Shown here: positions 45,441 to 54,424 of the stretch, in pieces
How positions within the stretch are numbered: position 1 is the stretch's first letter
Layout: the number at the start of each line of letters is the position of its first letter
Assembly (NCBI RefSeq): GCF_013177675.1
Contig: NZ_CP042652.1
Location: 2,046,001 to 2,110,000 of the forward strand
DNA: 64,000 bases
Source: Arcobacter acticola
Lineage (GTDB): Bacteria; Campylobacterota; Campylobacteria; Campylobacterales; Arcobacteraceae
Direction of reading: 5' to 3'
The notes under the pieces: model-generated
Databases searched by the model: none
Told to the model about the DNA's origin: nothing
What the model saw: the letters and a program-made list of their open reading frames with translations, nothing else
Made by a program: the position numbers and the translations under genes

Positions 45441-45521
45441 ATAAGACCTTTTAATTATTATTTTAAATATATCATGTCTAAATATTACTTAAAAGTAAGT
45501 GTTTCTAACAAGAAATTTAAA

Positions 45522-45546
45522 GAAGAAGAATTTAAAATTCTTCTTC
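45522..45546 (-). terminator. Hairpin downstream of the AGCS symporter
   Basis: GAAGAAGAATTT (45522-45533) and AAATTCTTCTTC (45535-45546) form a perfect 12-bp dyad with a one-base centre, starting 13 bases after the symporter stop on the minus strand. A probable terminator, though the following sequence is only moderately T-rich. Confidence 0.55.
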
Positions 45547-45559
45547 AAAGAAATAAAAG

Positions 45560-47017
45560 CTAAGCTTTCATTCCTTTATTTTTATTTTTTTTGTCGTTAA
45601 TATTATCAACGATTTCTTTCCAAGTTTCTTTTTCAAAATTAAACTCTACGTAATCGTTATATCTAAGAACAGGAGTTTTCCCTTCTTTGATTTGTCTTTC
45701 ATAACCTTTAATTAATTGTAAAACTGGTTTGTATAATAAAGCAATTACAATCATATTAATAACTGCTAATAATCCCATACTTAAATCAGCAAATGCGAAA
45801 ATAGAACCTAAATCTTGAAATGAACCCCAAACAACAAGTAAAATACAAACTATTCTAAAAATATTGAAAACAAATACATTACCTTTAGAAAAGAAATTTA
45901 AACTATTTTCAGCTAAATAATAGTTATAAATCATTGAAGAAAAACCAAATAAAAATAATGCAATAGTAATAAAATAACCACCCATTGGACCAATATGCTC
46001 AATTAATGCATTTTGAGTTAATAAAATACCATCAGCACCATTAGCCCCTGGAGTATAAACACCTGATAAAAGAATTATAAATGCCGTACATGAACATAAA
46101 ATAATTGTATCAATAAATACAGAGAATGATTGAACAATACCTTGTTGAACAGGATGCCCTACATAAGCAACTGCAGCTACGTTTGGAGCAGATCCAAGTC
46201 CTGCTTCATTTGAAAACATACCTCTTTTTGCACCTTGTAAAATAACAGCTCCAATACCACCACCAATAGCTGAACTTGGGTTAAACGCTTCATTAACAAT
46301 CATTCCTATTAAACTTGGAATTTCATTAATATTTAAAACAATAACAACAAGTGCAATTAGTAAATATCCTAAAGCCATGATAGGTACAATAACTTCAGAC
46401 ATTCTAGCAATTCTTTTTACTCCACCAAAAATAGTAACCCCAAAAACAGCAGTAACTATTAAACCACCAATCCATGTTGGAAGATTAAATGAAGCTTCAA
46501 ATGAAGTTGAAATAATAAAAGATTGAGTTGCATTAAAAGCAAAACCAAATGTAATAATTAATAAAATAGAAATAATTACACCTAACCATCTTTGACCTAA
46601 TCCTTTTGTAGCATAATAAGCTGGACCACCTCTATAAACGCATGAATCATTACCATCTTTTTCTTTATATAGTTGTGCTAAAGAACACTCAAAAAAACTA
46701 GTTGCCATACCAACAAGTGCAATAACCCACATCCAAAATACAGCACCAGCTCCACCAAGTGTAATTGCAACCGCGACACCTGCAATATTACCACCACCAA
46801 CTCGACCAGCAACACTTAGCATTAATGCTTGAAATGAACTAATATGACCATCTTTATCATGCACTGTATCTCTTAAGATATTGAACATCTTAAAAAAGTA
46901 TCTAAATTGAACAAATCTAGAACTGATTGTAAAAAAAATCCCTAATGCAGGTAGTAAATATATTAATATATTACCCCATATAAGATCATTCAGAAAAGTA
47001 TTGATTTCTGCGAACAT
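45560..47017 (-). CDS. AGCS-family sodium:alanine/glycine symporter
   Basis: 485 residues with about 10-11 membrane helices. Family signatures are GGGNIAGVAVAITLGGAGAVFWMW, YRGGPAYYATKGLG, AVILQGAKRGMFSNEAGLGSAPNVAA and FGFSSMIYNYYLAENSLNFF. It imports a small neutral amino acid such as alanine, glycine or glutamine with sodium. It is next to the aspA-asparaginase genes and the second two-component pair, all on the minus strand. Transcription is separate from the kinase gene (119-bp gap with a terminator). Confidence 0.93.
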   Translation of the reverse strand: MFAEINTFLNDLIWGNILIYLLPALGIFFTISSRFVQFRYFFKMFNILRDTVHDKDGHISSFQALMLSVAGRVGGGNIAGVAVAITLGGAGAVFWMWVIALVGMATSFFECSLAQLYKEKDGNDSCVYRGGPAYYATKGLGQRWLGVIISILLIITFGFAFNATQSFIISTSFEASFNLPTWIGGLIVTAVFGVTIFGGVKRIARMSEVIVPIMALGYLLIALVVIVLNINEIPSLIGMIVNEAFNPSSAIGGGIGAVILQGAKRGMFSNEAGLGSAPNVAAVAYVGHPVQQGIVQSFSVFIDTIILCSCTAFIILLSGVYTPGANGADGILLTQNALIEHIGPMGGYFITIALFLFGFSSMIYNYYLAENSLNFFSKGNVFVFNIFRIVCILLVVWGSFQDLGSIFAFADLSMGLLAVINMIVIALLYKPVLQLIKGYERQIKEGKTPVLRYNDYVEFNFEKETWKEIVDNINDKKNKNKGMKA

Positions 47018-47112
47018 TTATTCTCCTTGTTTATATATAAGAAAACTTTATCATGTAGGAGAGTGTTAAAAGTGTCTTTTAGTAATAAAAAATATAGTTT
47101 ATATTAGAAAGT

Positions 47113-47149
47113 AAATAAAACTGAAAACAAAATAGTTTCAGTTTTATTT
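47113..47149 (-). terminator. Rho-independent terminator of the fabD-mtnN unit
   Basis: AAATAAAACTGAAA (47113-47126) pairs perfectly over 14 bp with TTTCAGTTTTATTT (47136-47149) around a 9-nt loop, starting 19 bases after the mtnN stop on the minus strand. Confidence 0.77.
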
Positions 47150-47167
47150 ATAAAGAGTAAGAAGAGT

Positions 47168-47863
47168 TTATTTTTTTAATTCTTTTAATATTTTGATTAA
47201 ATAATCAGCAGAATTTTTTGCACTTGATTTTAAAAATTCATCAAAATCAAATCCTGCATCCATATCAGCAGTATCAGAAATAGCTCTTAAAATAAAAAAT
47301 GGTACATTTAAAGCATCACAAACAACAGCAACACTAGCGCCTTCCATTTCTAAAGCATCTGCATTAAAAGTATTTTCAATAAATTCTTTTCTTTGTGTTG
47401 AATGAACAAATTGATCACCTGTAGCAATTATTCCTTCGATAACTTTTAAATCATTTTCTTTTGCAACTTTTATAGCTACATCTCTTAATTCTTTTGAAGT
47501 TTCAACAAATACTTTTCCACCAGGAACATATCCGTGAGGATGACCAAAAGCTGTAATATCTAAATCATGTTGGCATAATTTATCAGCAATAATTAAATCA
47601 CCAATTTTTAGCTTAGGATTAATTCCACCTGCAACACCTGAAAATAATAAAGTATCACATCCAAATTTTTCAATCATTGTTGAAGCAGTTAAAGAAGCAA
47701 AAACTTTTCCTATTTTTGAATAAGCTATTACAATATCTAAACCATTATAATTTACTTCATAATATTTATTATTTGCATATTCAACAACATTTACTTTATC
47801 AAAATATGCTAAAAGAGGTTCAATTTCTTCTTCCATTGCCCCCATTATTGCTAATTTAGTCAT
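47168..47863 (-). CDS. mtnN: 5'-methylthioadenosine/S-adenosylhomocysteine nucleosidase
   Basis: 231 residues of the MtnN/Pfs family. Landmarks are the opening IMGAMEEEIEPLL, LLFSGVAGGINP, TGDQFVHS, the substrate-binding ADALEMEGASVAVVC and AISDTAD with the catalytic aspartate. It cleaves methylthioadenosine and adenosylhomocysteine; in Campylobacterota the enzyme can also act in the futalosine route to menaquinone on 6-amino-6-deoxyfutalosine. The start overlaps the 3' end of fabD by 8 bases, so the two are coupled. Confidence 0.95.
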   Translation of the reverse strand: MTKLAIMGAMEEEIEPLLAYFDKVNVVEYANNKYYEVNYNGLDIVIAYSKIGKVFASLTASTMIEKFGCDTLLFSGVAGGINPKLKIGDLIIADKLCQHDLDITAFGHPHGYVPGGKVFVETSKELRDVAIKVAKENDLKVIEGIIATGDQFVHSTQRKEFIENTFNADALEMEGASVAVVCDALNVPFFILRAISDTADMDAGFDFDEFLKSSAKNSADYLIKILKELKK

Positions 47864-48785
47864 TTAATTCACCAATAACACTCTCTAAAGATTTCATATC
47901 AGAAACATTTAGTGTAGGAACTTTTGTAATTTTTCTATTTAGACCTTTTAAAACTATTCCATTTCCAAACTCTATAAATAAATCAATTTTTGATTCATGT
48001 GCCATAATTGATTGTTTATATTTAACTGGACTTGTAAGTTGAGCAGATAATAACTCAATAGCTTCATCTTTTGTAGTATATGCTTCAGTACTAACATTTG
48101 AAATAATAGGCATAAATTCATCTTTTAAATACTCTTCTAAATAAGGTTTTAAATTTTCAACAGCAGATGTTAATAATTCACAATGAGAAGCAACTGACAT
48201 ATCTAAAACAATAGCTCTTTTTGCACCTGCTTCTTTGAATACTTCAACTAAAGACTCTAAATCAGCTTTAATACCAGCAAGAACTAATTGACCATCCATA
48301 TTATAGTTCGCTGGCCAAACTTGTTTTCCAGCATCTCTTTGCTCTTCACAAATTTTTTCAACAGCATCATCATCAATTCCAACTAATGCCATCATTCCAG
48401 CCCCTCCACCTAAACAAGCTTCAGTCATAAATAAACCTCTTCTATGAACTAATTCAATAGCATCTAAATAATTAATTGCGCCAGCTGCAACTAAAGCTGA
48501 AAACTCACCTAATGAATGTCCTAAAACAAATTCTGGAACAATATTACATTTTTCTTTGAAAATAGCATTAGCAATTGAACTTACAAGTAAAATTGCAGGT
48601 TGAGTAAATTCAGTTTTTCCTAAATTTTCATTTTCTTCAAATAATAGTTTTTCAAAATCAACATTTAATCTAGCGCTTGCATTAGAAATCATTTCCTTTG
48701 CAATTTCACTATTTTCAAAGAAATCTTTTCCCATTCCAATTGTTTGACTTCCTTGACCTGGAAAAATAAAAGCAATTTTTTTCAT
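47856..48785 (-). CDS. fabD: Malonyl-CoA:ACP transacylase FabD
   Basis: 309 residues. The opening FIFPGQGSQTIGMG, the active-site serine in VLGHSLGEFSALVAAG (S about 92) and SVASHCELL with the catalytic histidine are all typical. It loads malonyl groups onto acyl carrier protein for fatty-acid synthesis in the cytoplasm. Other fab genes are not nearby. It heads a two-gene unit with mtnN; its promoter should be in 48786-48860, after the slyD terminator. Confidence 0.96.
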   Translation of the reverse strand: MKKIAFIFPGQGSQTIGMGKDFFENSEIAKEMISNASARLNVDFEKLLFEENENLGKTEFTQPAILLVSSIANAIFKEKCNIVPEFVLGHSLGEFSALVAAGAINYLDAIELVHRRGLFMTEACLGGGAGMMALVGIDDDAVEKICEEQRDAGKQVWPANYNMDGQLVLAGIKADLESLVEVFKEAGAKRAIVLDMSVASHCELLTSAVENLKPYLEEYLKDEFMPIISNVSTEAYTTKDEAIELLSAQLTSPVKYKQSIMAHESKIDLFIEFGNGIVLKGLNRKITKVPTLNVSDMKSLESVIGELND

Positions 48786-48860
48786 ATGTTTTAACCTTAT
48801 TGTAAATTTTATATTAAATTAAAAAAGCAATTATACACTTTTAATTTAGTCTTTAAAATA

Positions 48861-48895
48861 AAAAAGCCCAAGAGCTTCGTGCTCTTGGGCTTTTT
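48861..48895 (-). terminator. Strong Rho-independent terminator downstream of slyD
   Basis: AAAAAGCCCAAGAGC (48861-48875), TTCGT loop, GCTCTTGGGCTTTTT (48881-48895): a perfect 15-bp stem flanked by A- and T-runs, ending the slyD transcript on the minus strand. Confidence 0.92.
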
Positions 48896-48913
48896 TTGAT
48901 ATTTTTGTCATAA

Positions 48914-48955
48914 TTAAATCTGAGATTTAATCCAAAGTGTTTCGCATACTGCGAA
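48914..48955 (-). other. Two further short hairpins between slyD and its terminator
   Basis: TTAAATC/GATTTAA (48914-48920 with 48924-48930) and TTCGCA/TGCGAA (48941-48946 with 48950-48955) each have a 3-nt loop. The second begins directly after the slyD stop codon. With the terminator at 48861-48895 they make three successive stem-loops in the slyD 3' UTR. Confidence 0.45.
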
Positions 48956-49534
48956 CTAATGACAACCACAACCACCATGTGATTGTTTAGGTTGTTCAGA
49001 TCCACAAGAACCTCCACCATGGTCATGTCCATGATCGTGACCACCGCCACCACCACAACAACCACCACCCATAGCAGCCATTCCACCAACAACACCTGTT
49101 TGAACTTCTTCTTCAGTTGCATCTCTTAAAGATAATACAGAAACTGAGAACATTAAAGTTCTTCCAGCCATTGGGTGATTGTAATCAATTGTTACATCAG
49201 AATCAGAGAAAGATTTAACTACAACTTGTACAGTTTCACCTTGTTCACCAGTTCCATATAAAGACATCCCTTCAGTTAATTCAATACCAGCAAATTGCTC
49301 TTTTGGTAAAACTTGAACTGCTTCATCATTATATTCACCATAAGCAAGTGCAGGCTCTACTAGAACATCTGCTTCTTCATTTGCAGCCATTTCAACTAAT
49401 TTAGACTCAAGCCCTGGAATAATTTGACCTTTTCCTGAAATAAATTCTAATGGTGCTTGACCAACGTTTGTATCTAATTGTTCACCAGTTTTTGCATCTT
49501 TTAATGTATATTCAATACCAATTACTTTTGACAT
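48956..49534 (-). CDS. slyD: SlyD-type FKBP peptidyl-prolyl isomerase with metal-binding tail
   Basis: 192 residues. The FKBP domain with its IF insert covers about 1-150: FISGKGQIIPGLE, AYGEYND, and NHPMAGRTLMFSVSVL. The tail (about 150-192) is very rich in glycine, histidine and cysteine (GGGCCGGGGGHDHGHDHGGG, then C and H pairs to the end), as in SlyD/HypA-partner proteins that bind nickel or zinc. It acts as folding helper and nickel donor for hydrogenase or urease maturation. Separate terminator on the 3' side; cpoB lies 22 bp upstream, so it may be read from the pal-cpoB transcript. Confidence 0.94.
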   Translation of the reverse strand: MSKVIGIEYTLKDAKTGEQLDTNVGQAPLEFISGKGQIIPGLESKLVEMAANEEADVLVEPALAYGEYNDEAVQVLPKEQFAGIELTEGMSLYGTGEQGETVQVVVKSFSDSDVTIDYNHPMAGRTLMFSVSVLSLRDATEEEVQTGVVGGMAAMGGGCCGGGGGHDHGHDHGGGSCGSEQPKQSHGGCGCH

Positions 49535-49556
49535 ATATTTTCCTTATTAATTATTA

Positions 49557-50576
49557 TTATAATTTAGTTAAATTTTTTTTCGCTATCCCAGCTTCACTTG
49601 AACTTGGATAAAGATCTATTAATGTACTATAAAAATTCTTAGCATTTTCTTTATCTTTAGTATTTTCAAATGAAATAGCACTATGCAATAATAATGTAGG
49701 CATATAAGCTGCTTTATCATAAAGTACAGCAGATTTTTTAAAATGACTTATTGCAAGATCATATTTTTTTCTTATATACCACATTTCACCTAGGTAAAAA
49801 TTACTCTCAGCTGGTTTATAATTTACTTCTACAAGTTTTTCATATTTAGGAATCGCACTATTATAATTTTTAGCATCAAAATCACTTTTTGCATCATTTA
49901 AAAGTTTTACTTTATCTTCTGCAGTTAGATTTTCTTTTATTACTTCATCAGCTGATACTTTCGTTTCCACTGCTGATGATTTTGCTTGGTTAGTTTTTGT
50001 TGGAGTTACTTGAGTGGTTTTTACTCCTAGAGTCTTTTTTAAAGCCTCAAATTCCTCTCTTGTAATAAATTGTTGCATATTTTTTTCTAATTCTGAAGAA
50101 GAAACATAATCTGAATTTATTTTATTTACTAGAGTTGAAATTTTAGCAAGTGCAGCTTTTAAAGTATTAATACTTTCTTTCATCTCTTTTTCAGAGTCGC
50201 TTTTCATATTTAGAAGTTGTTGAGATACATTTTTTATTTCAGCGGCATCGCCGTTAGAAGCTAAATCTGAAGATTGGCCTATTTTCTGTGATAATTCGTT
50301 AATCTTCAACACTGTTGAATTTAACTTTGCAGAATCACCTTCATATGTAGATTCTAAGCCTTCTAATCTTCTATTAATAGCTTCAATCAATGAATTCATA
50401 TCCCCAACTTTTGAAGATAAAGAATTAATATTTGTTTGGTTCTTTAAAATATGCTTTTCCGAAGAATTTAATCCATAAGGACTATTTGCATTTAAATTTC
50501 CTGCATCAAATACCGAAACCTCTTGGGCTCCGGCTATTGAAGATACTACTAATAGAGATAGAAGATACTTATTCAT
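49557..50576 (-). CDS. cpoB: Tol-Pal accessory protein CpoB (YbgF)
   Basis: 339 residues. A signal peptide (MNKYLLSLLVVSSIAGAQE) is followed by a long coiled-coil region (about 45-190) and three C-terminal TPR-like repeats: FDAKNYNSAIPKYEKLVEV, AESNFYLGEMWYIRKKYDLAI and LLHSAISFENTKDKENAKNF. CpoB links outer-membrane constriction by Tol-Pal with peptidoglycan synthesis. It starts 5 bp after pal, as usual in tol-pal operons. Confidence 0.92.
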   Translation of the reverse strand: MNKYLLSLLVVSSIAGAQEVSVFDAGNLNANSPYGLNSSEKHILKNQTNINSLSSKVGDMNSLIEAINRRLEGLESTYEGDSAKLNSTVLKINELSQKIGQSSDLASNGDAAEIKNVSQQLLNMKSDSEKEMKESINTLKAALAKISTLVNKINSDYVSSSELEKNMQQFITREEFEALKKTLGVKTTQVTPTKTNQAKSSAVETKVSADEVIKENLTAEDKVKLLNDAKSDFDAKNYNSAIPKYEKLVEVNYKPAESNFYLGEMWYIRKKYDLAISHFKKSAVLYDKAAYMPTLLLHSAISFENTKDKENAKNFYSTLIDLYPSSSEAGIAKKNLTKL

Positions 50577-50581
50577 TTAAA

Positions 50582-51121
50582 TTATTTACTTAAATCGTGT
50601 TCAACTCTTCTGTTTTTTGCCCAACAATCTTTAGTTTTTTCAGTACATACTGGAGAACTTTCACCTAATGAAACTAAAGAAACGTTTGCAACAACACCAT
50701 TAGCAACTAATACATCTTTAACAGAGTTAGCTCTTTTTAATCCTAATGCGTAGTTATACTCATCAGTTCCCCATTCGTCTGTATTACCAGAAACTTTAAC
50801 AGTAGTATCAGATTTTAATGCAGCTAATTTAGAAGCATTTGACATTGCATTTTCTTTGTTTTCACCAGCTAAGTCATATTTATCAAAACCAAAATAGATG
50901 TTAGCAATAAATACTTTTTGACCGTTAATCATAAAATATTGACCATCAGCAGTTTTTTCTAAAGCAGAGAAGCTTCCATCAGCAATATTTGTGTCAGGAA
51001 TAGTATTAGCTACTTCTGGTTGCGCAACATTTTCAACATTCATATCAGCATTTTTCTCACTACAACCTGTAGCAAATAATAAAGCTGCAACTAAAACAGA
51101 GTAAAGACCTAATTTTTTCAT
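50582..51121 (-). CDS. pal: Peptidoglycan-associated lipoprotein Pal
   Basis: 179 residues. A lipoprotein signal ends in LLFATGC, so lipidation at C20 is expected. The OmpA-like domain includes IYFGFDKYDLAGE, KVSGNTDEWGTDEYNYALGLKRANSV with the conserved aspartate and arginine that hold diaminopimelate, and NRRVEHDLSK. It anchors the outer membrane to peptidoglycan and partners TolB. About 336 bp separate it from tolB, whose own terminator lies between them, so pal may have its own promoter. Confidence 0.96.
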   Translation of the reverse strand: MKKLGLYSVLVAALLFATGCSEKNADMNVENVAQPEVANTIPDTNIADGSFSALEKTADGQYFMINGQKVFIANIYFGFDKYDLAGENKENAMSNASKLAALKSDTTVKVSGNTDEWGTDEYNYALGLKRANSVKDVLVANGVVANVSLVSLGESSPVCTEKTKDCWAKNRRVEHDLSK

Positions 51122-51457
51122 AATTTTTTTCCTTGAAGTAAAATTTGTGGAATAATACTGAACTGAACCTTAATTATAGTTTACGTTTTCATATTTCAAC
51201 ACATTTACTTATAATATCTAAATAAATATTAATTTTCATTCAGTAATGAAAGTATAAATCAAATAAACTTAAAGTTTAAGAATAAAATATAAAAATGTAT
51301 TTTTGGTTACAAAAGAAGTTTTAAAGCCCATATAATGGGATATCATTAAAATAGTATAATGAGATAATTTCTATAAAAAAGATTTAGAAAAGAAATTTAT
51401 GAAAAAAATAAAAAATCTAAACCAAATGTATAAAAATACATTTGATTTAGCATGTTT
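51122..51457. other. 336-bp gene-free stretch between tolB and pal
   Basis: It holds a terminator for tolB at 51417-51450, a small CCCAT/ATGGG hairpin (51327-51331 with 51335-51339), and presumably the pal promoter nearer to 51121. No ORF is supported. Its length is unusual within a tol-pal cluster, where tolB and pal are commonly close together. Confidence 0.5.
51417..51450 (-). terminator. Terminator-like hairpin after tolB
   Basis: CTAAACCAAATGTAT (51417-51431), AAAA loop, ATACATTTGATTTAG (51436-51450): a 15-bp stem with one mismatch, starting 8 bases after the tolB stop on the minus strand and followed by ATTTTTTATTTTTTT. Confidence 0.75.
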
Positions 51458-52729
51458 TTACCAATCAATAGATTGAATTCTTCCACCACTTAATGGGAAA
51501 AGGAATGATTTACTATATTCAAGTCTAATTATACCAACAGAACTAACTCCGCTTAATGATTTAATAAACAATAATGTTTGTCCATCATTAGAGAATTTAG
51601 GGAATTGGTTAATCCCACTTGATGTTAATCTTGTTAAATTATCTGTTTTAGTAGATATTAAATAAAGATTAAAACTTTTATCAGCTAATTCATTACTTGA
51701 ATCTTTACTACTATATACAATTGAATTTTTGTATGCAGTAGCAGACGAGTTATTATTACTATGGTAAACTAATCTTTCAACAGCAGTAGAATTTATACCT
51801 TGAGCAAAAATATTTGGATTTCCAAGTCTATCTGAAACAAATACTATTCTTGAATCATCTTCGATAAATTGTGCACCAACATCAATTCCACTAAATTTAG
51901 TTATTTGTTTTTTTGCTTTTGTTCTTGCATCAACTAAAAATACATCTGGTTGATTGTTTGGTGATGCTGTAACCAATAATTTACTTCCATCATCATTTAC
52001 ATCAGAACAAGCTATCATTCCATCAGACTCCATAATAACATCTTTACTTCTAGTATAAATGTTTAGTTTAACCAAAGTAGGATTTTTATAATTGTATGAT
52101 GTATAGTAAATAGTTTTTTGATCTTTATCTGCCCATTTAGGGAAAATATTTAAACCACCTGTAACAACTGTCTTCTTATAAGTTAAAGTATAATCACCAA
52201 TTAAGATATCTGCTTTACCAGGACCTTTATATACAGAGAAAACAACAAATTTATCCATCCAATCTACACTAGGTGCTTTGAAAAATGTATTAATTGATAT
52301 TGCAGCTTTATGTGCTAAGAAAACATATCTATCTTCTTGTGATGTAGTAAAGTTTTTTTCTAAAATCAAAGCTCTTGCATTAATGTCATATAATTTAGTC
52401 ATTAATGTATACTCACCAGATGCTTCTTTTCTAGCTGATAAATTTAAAAATAAGCTAACACCTTGATTAGATAAACCAATAATATCCGGTAAATCTTCAT
52501 ATGCTGCTCTACTTGTAACAGTAGCAATTTCAAAGTGCCCTGTTACTCCTAAATCATCAATTAAACTTTTTCTAATTTTTCCTAAAGTTTCAATTTCTGT
52601 TGCATTACTAGAAACAGAAACTAAAATTTTTGGTATTGAATTTGCTTTTTTAACAATTTCTAAATTTGCATCAACTTCTGCAAAAACTGTACTTAATATC
52701 ATTGATATTAACAAAAATATTTTAAACAT
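51458..52729 (-). CDS. tolB: Tol-Pal translocation protein TolB
   Basis: 423 residues. A signal peptide (MFKIFLLISMILSTVFA) precedes an alpha/beta N-terminal domain and a six-bladed propeller with TolB repeats such as GGLNIFPKWADKDQKTIYYTSY, DGSKLLVTASPNNQPDVFLVD, DSRIVFVSDRLGNPNIF and INQFPKFSNDGQTLLFI. It binds Pal and links it to the energised TolQRA complex. It starts 5 bp after the TolA-like gene. Confidence 0.95.
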   Translation of the reverse strand: MFKIFLLISMILSTVFAEVDANLEIVKKANSIPKILVSVSSNATEIETLGKIRKSLIDDLGVTGHFEIATVTSRAAYEDLPDIIGLSNQGVSLFLNLSARKEASGEYTLMTKLYDINARALILEKNFTTSQEDRYVFLAHKAAISINTFFKAPSVDWMDKFVVFSVYKGPGKADILIGDYTLTYKKTVVTGGLNIFPKWADKDQKTIYYTSYNYKNPTLVKLNIYTRSKDVIMESDGMIACSDVNDDGSKLLVTASPNNQPDVFLVDARTKAKKQITKFSGIDVGAQFIEDDSRIVFVSDRLGNPNIFAQGINSTAVERLVYHSNNNSSATAYKNSIVYSSKDSSNELADKSFNLYLISTKTDNLTRLTSSGINQFPKFSNDGQTLLFIKSLSGVSSVGIIRLEYSKSFLFPLSGGRIQSIDW

Positions 52730-52734
52730 AATTT

Positions 52735-53460
52735 TTATCCTTCCGATTTGAAATCAACATTAATTCTGATTGCTTTATCTTTTGTAGGTATTGGATAAGG
52801 AATATTCCTTTGTTCATCCAAAAATGCCTGTAAAGACGTGTCAAATGCTTCATCACCTGATTTATTTACAAAACGATAATCAAACTTACCATTTAAATCA
52901 ATCATAATTAAAACAACAGCCTTTAGTCCAGAACCAACTGGTACCCAAACTGATAATAAATCACTAACTTTTGAAAAATATTCATCATTCTCAACGCCTT
53001 TATTTGCATTGGTACTTTTTGCATTAGTTGTAGTTTTTTCATCATCTAACAGTTTATCAATCTTAATATTTGAAGATTTTTTTTCTTTTTCAAATTTAGA
53101 TTTAAATCTTTTAGGATCTGCTGATTTTTCAACATTATTAACTTCTTCTTTTGCAACTTCTTTTGCTGTTTCTTTAACATTTGCAAATAAAGATTTTAAA
53201 TCAGGTCTTTTTTCATTTGAAACTGAAGCAGTTTTTTCTTGTACTTCTTCTTTTTCAATTTTTTTCTCTGCTTTTTTCTGAATCATTTTCTTATCACTTT
53301 TTTCAACAATCATATCAAGTTCAATTGTTGTTGAAGTTGGAGCGATACTAATCATCTTTGGCTCAGGGCTCATAATATAAAAAAGGATTCCAAGACATAA
53401 CATAACATAAAATGAAATCGCTATTATACCTGAAATTATAAATGAAGATCTATTTTGCAT
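52735..53460 (-). CDS. tolA: TolA-like protein (TonB/TolA C-terminal domain)
   Basis: 241 residues. One N-terminal membrane helix (FIISGIIAISFYVMLCLGILFYIM), a long lysine/glutamate-rich linker (about 50-165), and a TonB/TolA-type C-terminal domain: VWVPVGSGLKAVVLIMIDLNGKF, then FDTSLQAFLDEQRNIPYPIPT. The position between tolR-like and tolB genes makes TolA the right reading rather than TonB. It spans the periplasm and transmits the TolQR proton-driven movement. 3 bp separate it from the tolR gene. Confidence 0.88.
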   Translation of the reverse strand: MQNRSSFIISGIIAISFYVMLCLGILFYIMSPEPKMISIAPTSTTIELDMIVEKSDKKMIQKKAEKKIEKEEVQEKTASVSNEKRPDLKSLFANVKETAKEVAKEEVNNVEKSADPKRFKSKFEKEKKSSNIKIDKLLDDEKTTTNAKSTNANKGVENDEYFSKVSDLLSVWVPVGSGLKAVVLIMIDLNGKFDYRFVNKSGDEAFDTSLQAFLDEQRNIPYPIPTKDKAIRINVDFKSEG

Positions 53461-53463
53461 TTA

Positions 53464-53853
53464 CTATCCATCTGTTACTAATGATACTTTAAGAAAACCT
53501 GCTTCTTTAACTGATTTTAAAACAAAAATAATATCATCATATTTTAGATCTTTATCTGCTCTAATATATATTGGAGTAGCTTGATCTTTACCAGTTGAAA
53601 ACAATAAAAAGCTATCTGGGAAATTAGTTATTTCTACTTTATTTTTATTTAATGTGACAATTCTATCTTTTGTAATTATAATATCTATTTTTTGAAAATC
53701 TTGTACTTGTTTAGATTTACTTCCAACAGGAAGTTGAATAGGTTCTTCAAACTCAATTACTGGAGCTGTAACCATTAATATAGCTAATAAAACTAACATA
53801 ATATCAACTAAAGGTGTAATATTTAATTCTGGTTTATCATTAAAATCGTACAC
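53464..53853 (-). CDS. tolR: TolR/ExbD proton-channel subunit
   Basis: 129 residues from a GTG at 53853, chosen because AAAGG lies about 8 bases upstream; a TTG at 53871 would add six residues and overlap tolQ by 14 bases. One membrane helix (LVDIMLVLLAILMVTAP) carries the conserved aspartate of the proton path, preceded by ELNITP. The periplasmic domain follows with a typical ExbD fold (IYIRADKDLKYDDIIFVL). With TolQ it forms the proton-driven motor for TolA. Confidence 0.92.
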   Translation of the reverse strand: MYDFNDKPELNITPLVDIMLVLLAILMVTAPVIEFEEPIQLPVGSKSKQVQDFQKIDIIITKDRIVTLNKNKVEITNFPDSFLLFSTGKDQATPIYIRADKDLKYDDIIFVLKSVKEAGFLKVSLVTDG

Positions 53854-53857
53854 TATA

Positions 53858-54418
53858 TTAGCCTTTAGCAATTAAAATTTGCGATTCTGCCTTAAGATAA
53901 ATATTTAATTCATATATTTTTCTTGAAATAATTTGATGGAATGTATACGCAAATATTGCTACTAAAATACCAGCAGCTGTTGCAACTAATGCTTCGGAAA
54001 TTGCAGGAGCAATTACAGAAAAAGCAACTTTTGATTGACTTGCAAATTTTGCAAATGATTCTAATATACCAACAACCGTTCCAAAAAGACCAATAAAAGG
54101 TGATGTTGAAGATATTATTGCTAACCATGAAATACCTTGGCTTGCATCTTTAATTAAATTAATTTCGCATGCATATAGTAATTCTTTAGAATTTGAATTA
54201 TTAGAGCACTTATTTAGTGCCGACAGTGGGGAAAACCTAGCTTCTCTTGAAGTTAATGATTCTAATGCTTTTTTTTCGTTACTAATAAGTTTAGTAAGAG
54301 CAGCATTTCGATAAAAGAAAATCCAAAATGTAATGATTAGGTACGTTGACAATAGTGCTAAAACTATATAAGTTATAGCACTACTATTTGCCAAATAATT
54401 TAGTAATGTAGTTATCAT
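53858..54418 (-). CDS. tolQ: TolQ/ExbB proton-channel subunit
   Basis: 186 residues with three membrane helices: ITYIVLALLSTYLIITFWIFFY, then WLAIISSTSPFIGLFGTVVGIL and ISEALVATAAGILVAIFAYTF. The TSPFIGLFGTVVGI and ISEALVATAAG stretches are the family signatures, with the conserved threonines of the proton path. It sits 6 bp downstream of atpC, so the Tol genes are likely read through from the ATP synthase transcript. Confidence 0.94.
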   Translation of the reverse strand: MITTLLNYLANSSAITYIVLALLSTYLIITFWIFFYRNAALTKLISNEKKALESLTSREARFSPLSALNKCSNNSNSKELLYACEINLIKDASQGISWLAIISSTSPFIGLFGTVVGILESFAKFASQSKVAFSVIAPAISEALVATAAGILVAIFAYTFHQIISRKIYELNIYLKAESQILIAKG

Positions 54419-54424
54419 GAGCTT

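Noticed and set aside
48853-49122. Minus-strand ORF rich in valine and glycine
   Set aside because: It is an out-of-frame shadow of the slyD metal-binding tail.
53854-53871. TTG at 53871 as the TolR start
   Set aside because: GTG 53853 has a better placed AAAGG and avoids the 14-base overlap with tolQ, though the longer form cannot be excluded.
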